Shown here one piece after another: positions 16,230-16,552 of a DNA stretch of 16,552 bases. The stretch is taken from positions 1 through 16,552 of the forward strand of contig PAYV01000040.1 of assembly GCA_002715305.1 (NCBI GenBank). The letters are read 5' to 3'. Under the pieces are notes generated by a model. That model worked only from the letters and a program-made list of their open reading frames with translations, was not told where the DNA came from and searched no databases. Source of the stretch: Rickettsiales bacterium (GTDB lineage Bacteria > Pseudomonadota > Alphaproteobacteria > Methylaequorales > Methylaequoraceae). Numbering within the stretch: position 1 is the first letter of the stretch; every line of letters begins with the position of its first letter. The position numbers and the translations under genes were made by a program.

Positions 16230-16552
16230 TTACTTATGAACTTTAGACTTAGTGTATTCCTGCCTAAGCCAATCAACTATTAATTCGACACTTTTCAGAT
16301 CTAATTTTCCAGGCTTAACACTGCCGTCTTCATTAGTGACTTCCAAGAAATTAGGCATTCTGTCGTTATCCTCACCATAAAAGCGTTTGTGACTGGAGTT
16401 TCCAATAAAATCAATGAGCCACTGTCTTGACATGTAATCACTTAAATCAGGGCCTTTTTTTCCTCCTTCTCCTCTAATTTTATGACAGTCAACGCATGAA
16501 TAACCGTCTTCTCCAAGTAATTCAAAACCCTCAGCAACATACTCCATATCAC
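16230..16552 (-). CDS. c-type cytochrome domain, 5' partial, likely subunit or C-terminus of a cytochrome bc-type complex
   Basis: The frame is open through the right edge (a GAT codon precedes the methionine at 16547), so the N-terminal part is missing. The visible 107 residues hold one haem site CVDCH, then GEGGKKGPDLSDYMSRQWLIDFI and SSHKRFYGEDNDRMPNF, where the methionine after NDR is the likely axial ligand. The spacing and the FYG-NDRMP sequence match cytochrome c domains carried by cytochrome b or bc1-like complexes in PVC bacteria and Deltaproteobacteria. The alternative is a stand-alone cytochrome c. It is the first gene of the cytochrome maturation block, which would supply its haem. 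Confidence 0.8.
   Translation of the reverse strand, partial: DMEYVAEGFELLGEDGYSCVDCHKIRGEGGKKGPDLSDYMSRQWLIDFIGNSSHKRFYGEDNDRMPNFLEVTNEDGSVKPGKLDLKSVELIVDWLRQEYTKSKVHK

Noticed and set aside
16193..16276. Longer start for the zinc-ribbon protein
   Set aside because: The extension overlaps the end of the cytochrome gene and would place a hydrophobic segment before a cytoplasmic zinc ribbon; family members start right at the ribbon.
1..16552. CRISPR array, tRNA, rRNA, insertion sequence or phage element
   Set aside because: No regularly spaced short repeats, cloverleaf-like sequence, ribosomal RNA segment, transposase or integrase motif was recognised; the only repeats are protein-domain duplications in the LamG gene.

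Overview
This 16.5 kb window is AT-rich bacterial chromosome, probably from Verrucomicrobiota, with Planctomycetota as the alternative. The assignment rests on gene families: a secreted sorbosone-dehydrogenase-like beta-propeller with HEAT repeats, a partner c-type cytochrome of the large haem-binding type common in this superphylum, a ThuA-like protein, System II (ResB/CcsA) cytochrome c maturation, and a giant secreted LamG/Ig-like/TSP3 protein. No rRNA, tRNA, CRISPR array or insertion sequence was seen. No gene-free stretch exceeds about 110 bases.

Layout. On the plus strand, 1-3116 is the 3' part of a very large secreted multidomain protein whose start lies outside the window. Its stop nearly touches the stop of a convergent gene at 3126. 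Everything from 3126 to the right edge is on the minus strand and reads right to left. It falls into three blocks. (i) 16552-11665 holds the C-terminus of a cytochrome c (probably a cytochrome bc-type complex subunit), a zinc-ribbon membrane protein, a lipoprotein, ResB and CcsA. This is an electron-transport and cytochrome-maturation block. (ii) 11635-7589 holds a ThuA-like protein, the beta-propeller dehydrogenase and a haem protein, all apparently exported. This looks like periplasmic carbohydrate or polyol oxidation that passes electrons to a cytochrome matured by block (i). (iii) 7483-3126 holds a small protein, a TatD-like hydrolase, a xylose-isomerase-like protein, a UbiA-like prenyltransferase and a 3-dehydroquinate-synthase-like protein. 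These four larger genes correspond to eboB, eboE, eboC and eboD of the ebo (also called EDB) cluster, known from cyanobacteria, some pseudomonads and eustigmatophyte plastids and linked to production or export of unidentified secondary metabolites.

The most interesting region is block (iii). It is a compact, rearranged ebo cluster (order small-B-E-C-D) with no recognisable eboA or eboF, headed instead by a protein of about 77 residues. The second notable point is the start of resB: the ATG expected from context is followed at once by an in-frame TAA, although the next 33 codons upstream of the usable TTG clearly encode the normal ResB N-terminus. Most genes here have AT-rich leaders with no clear Shine-Dalgarno sequence, so start choices rest on protein homology, signal peptides and spacing.
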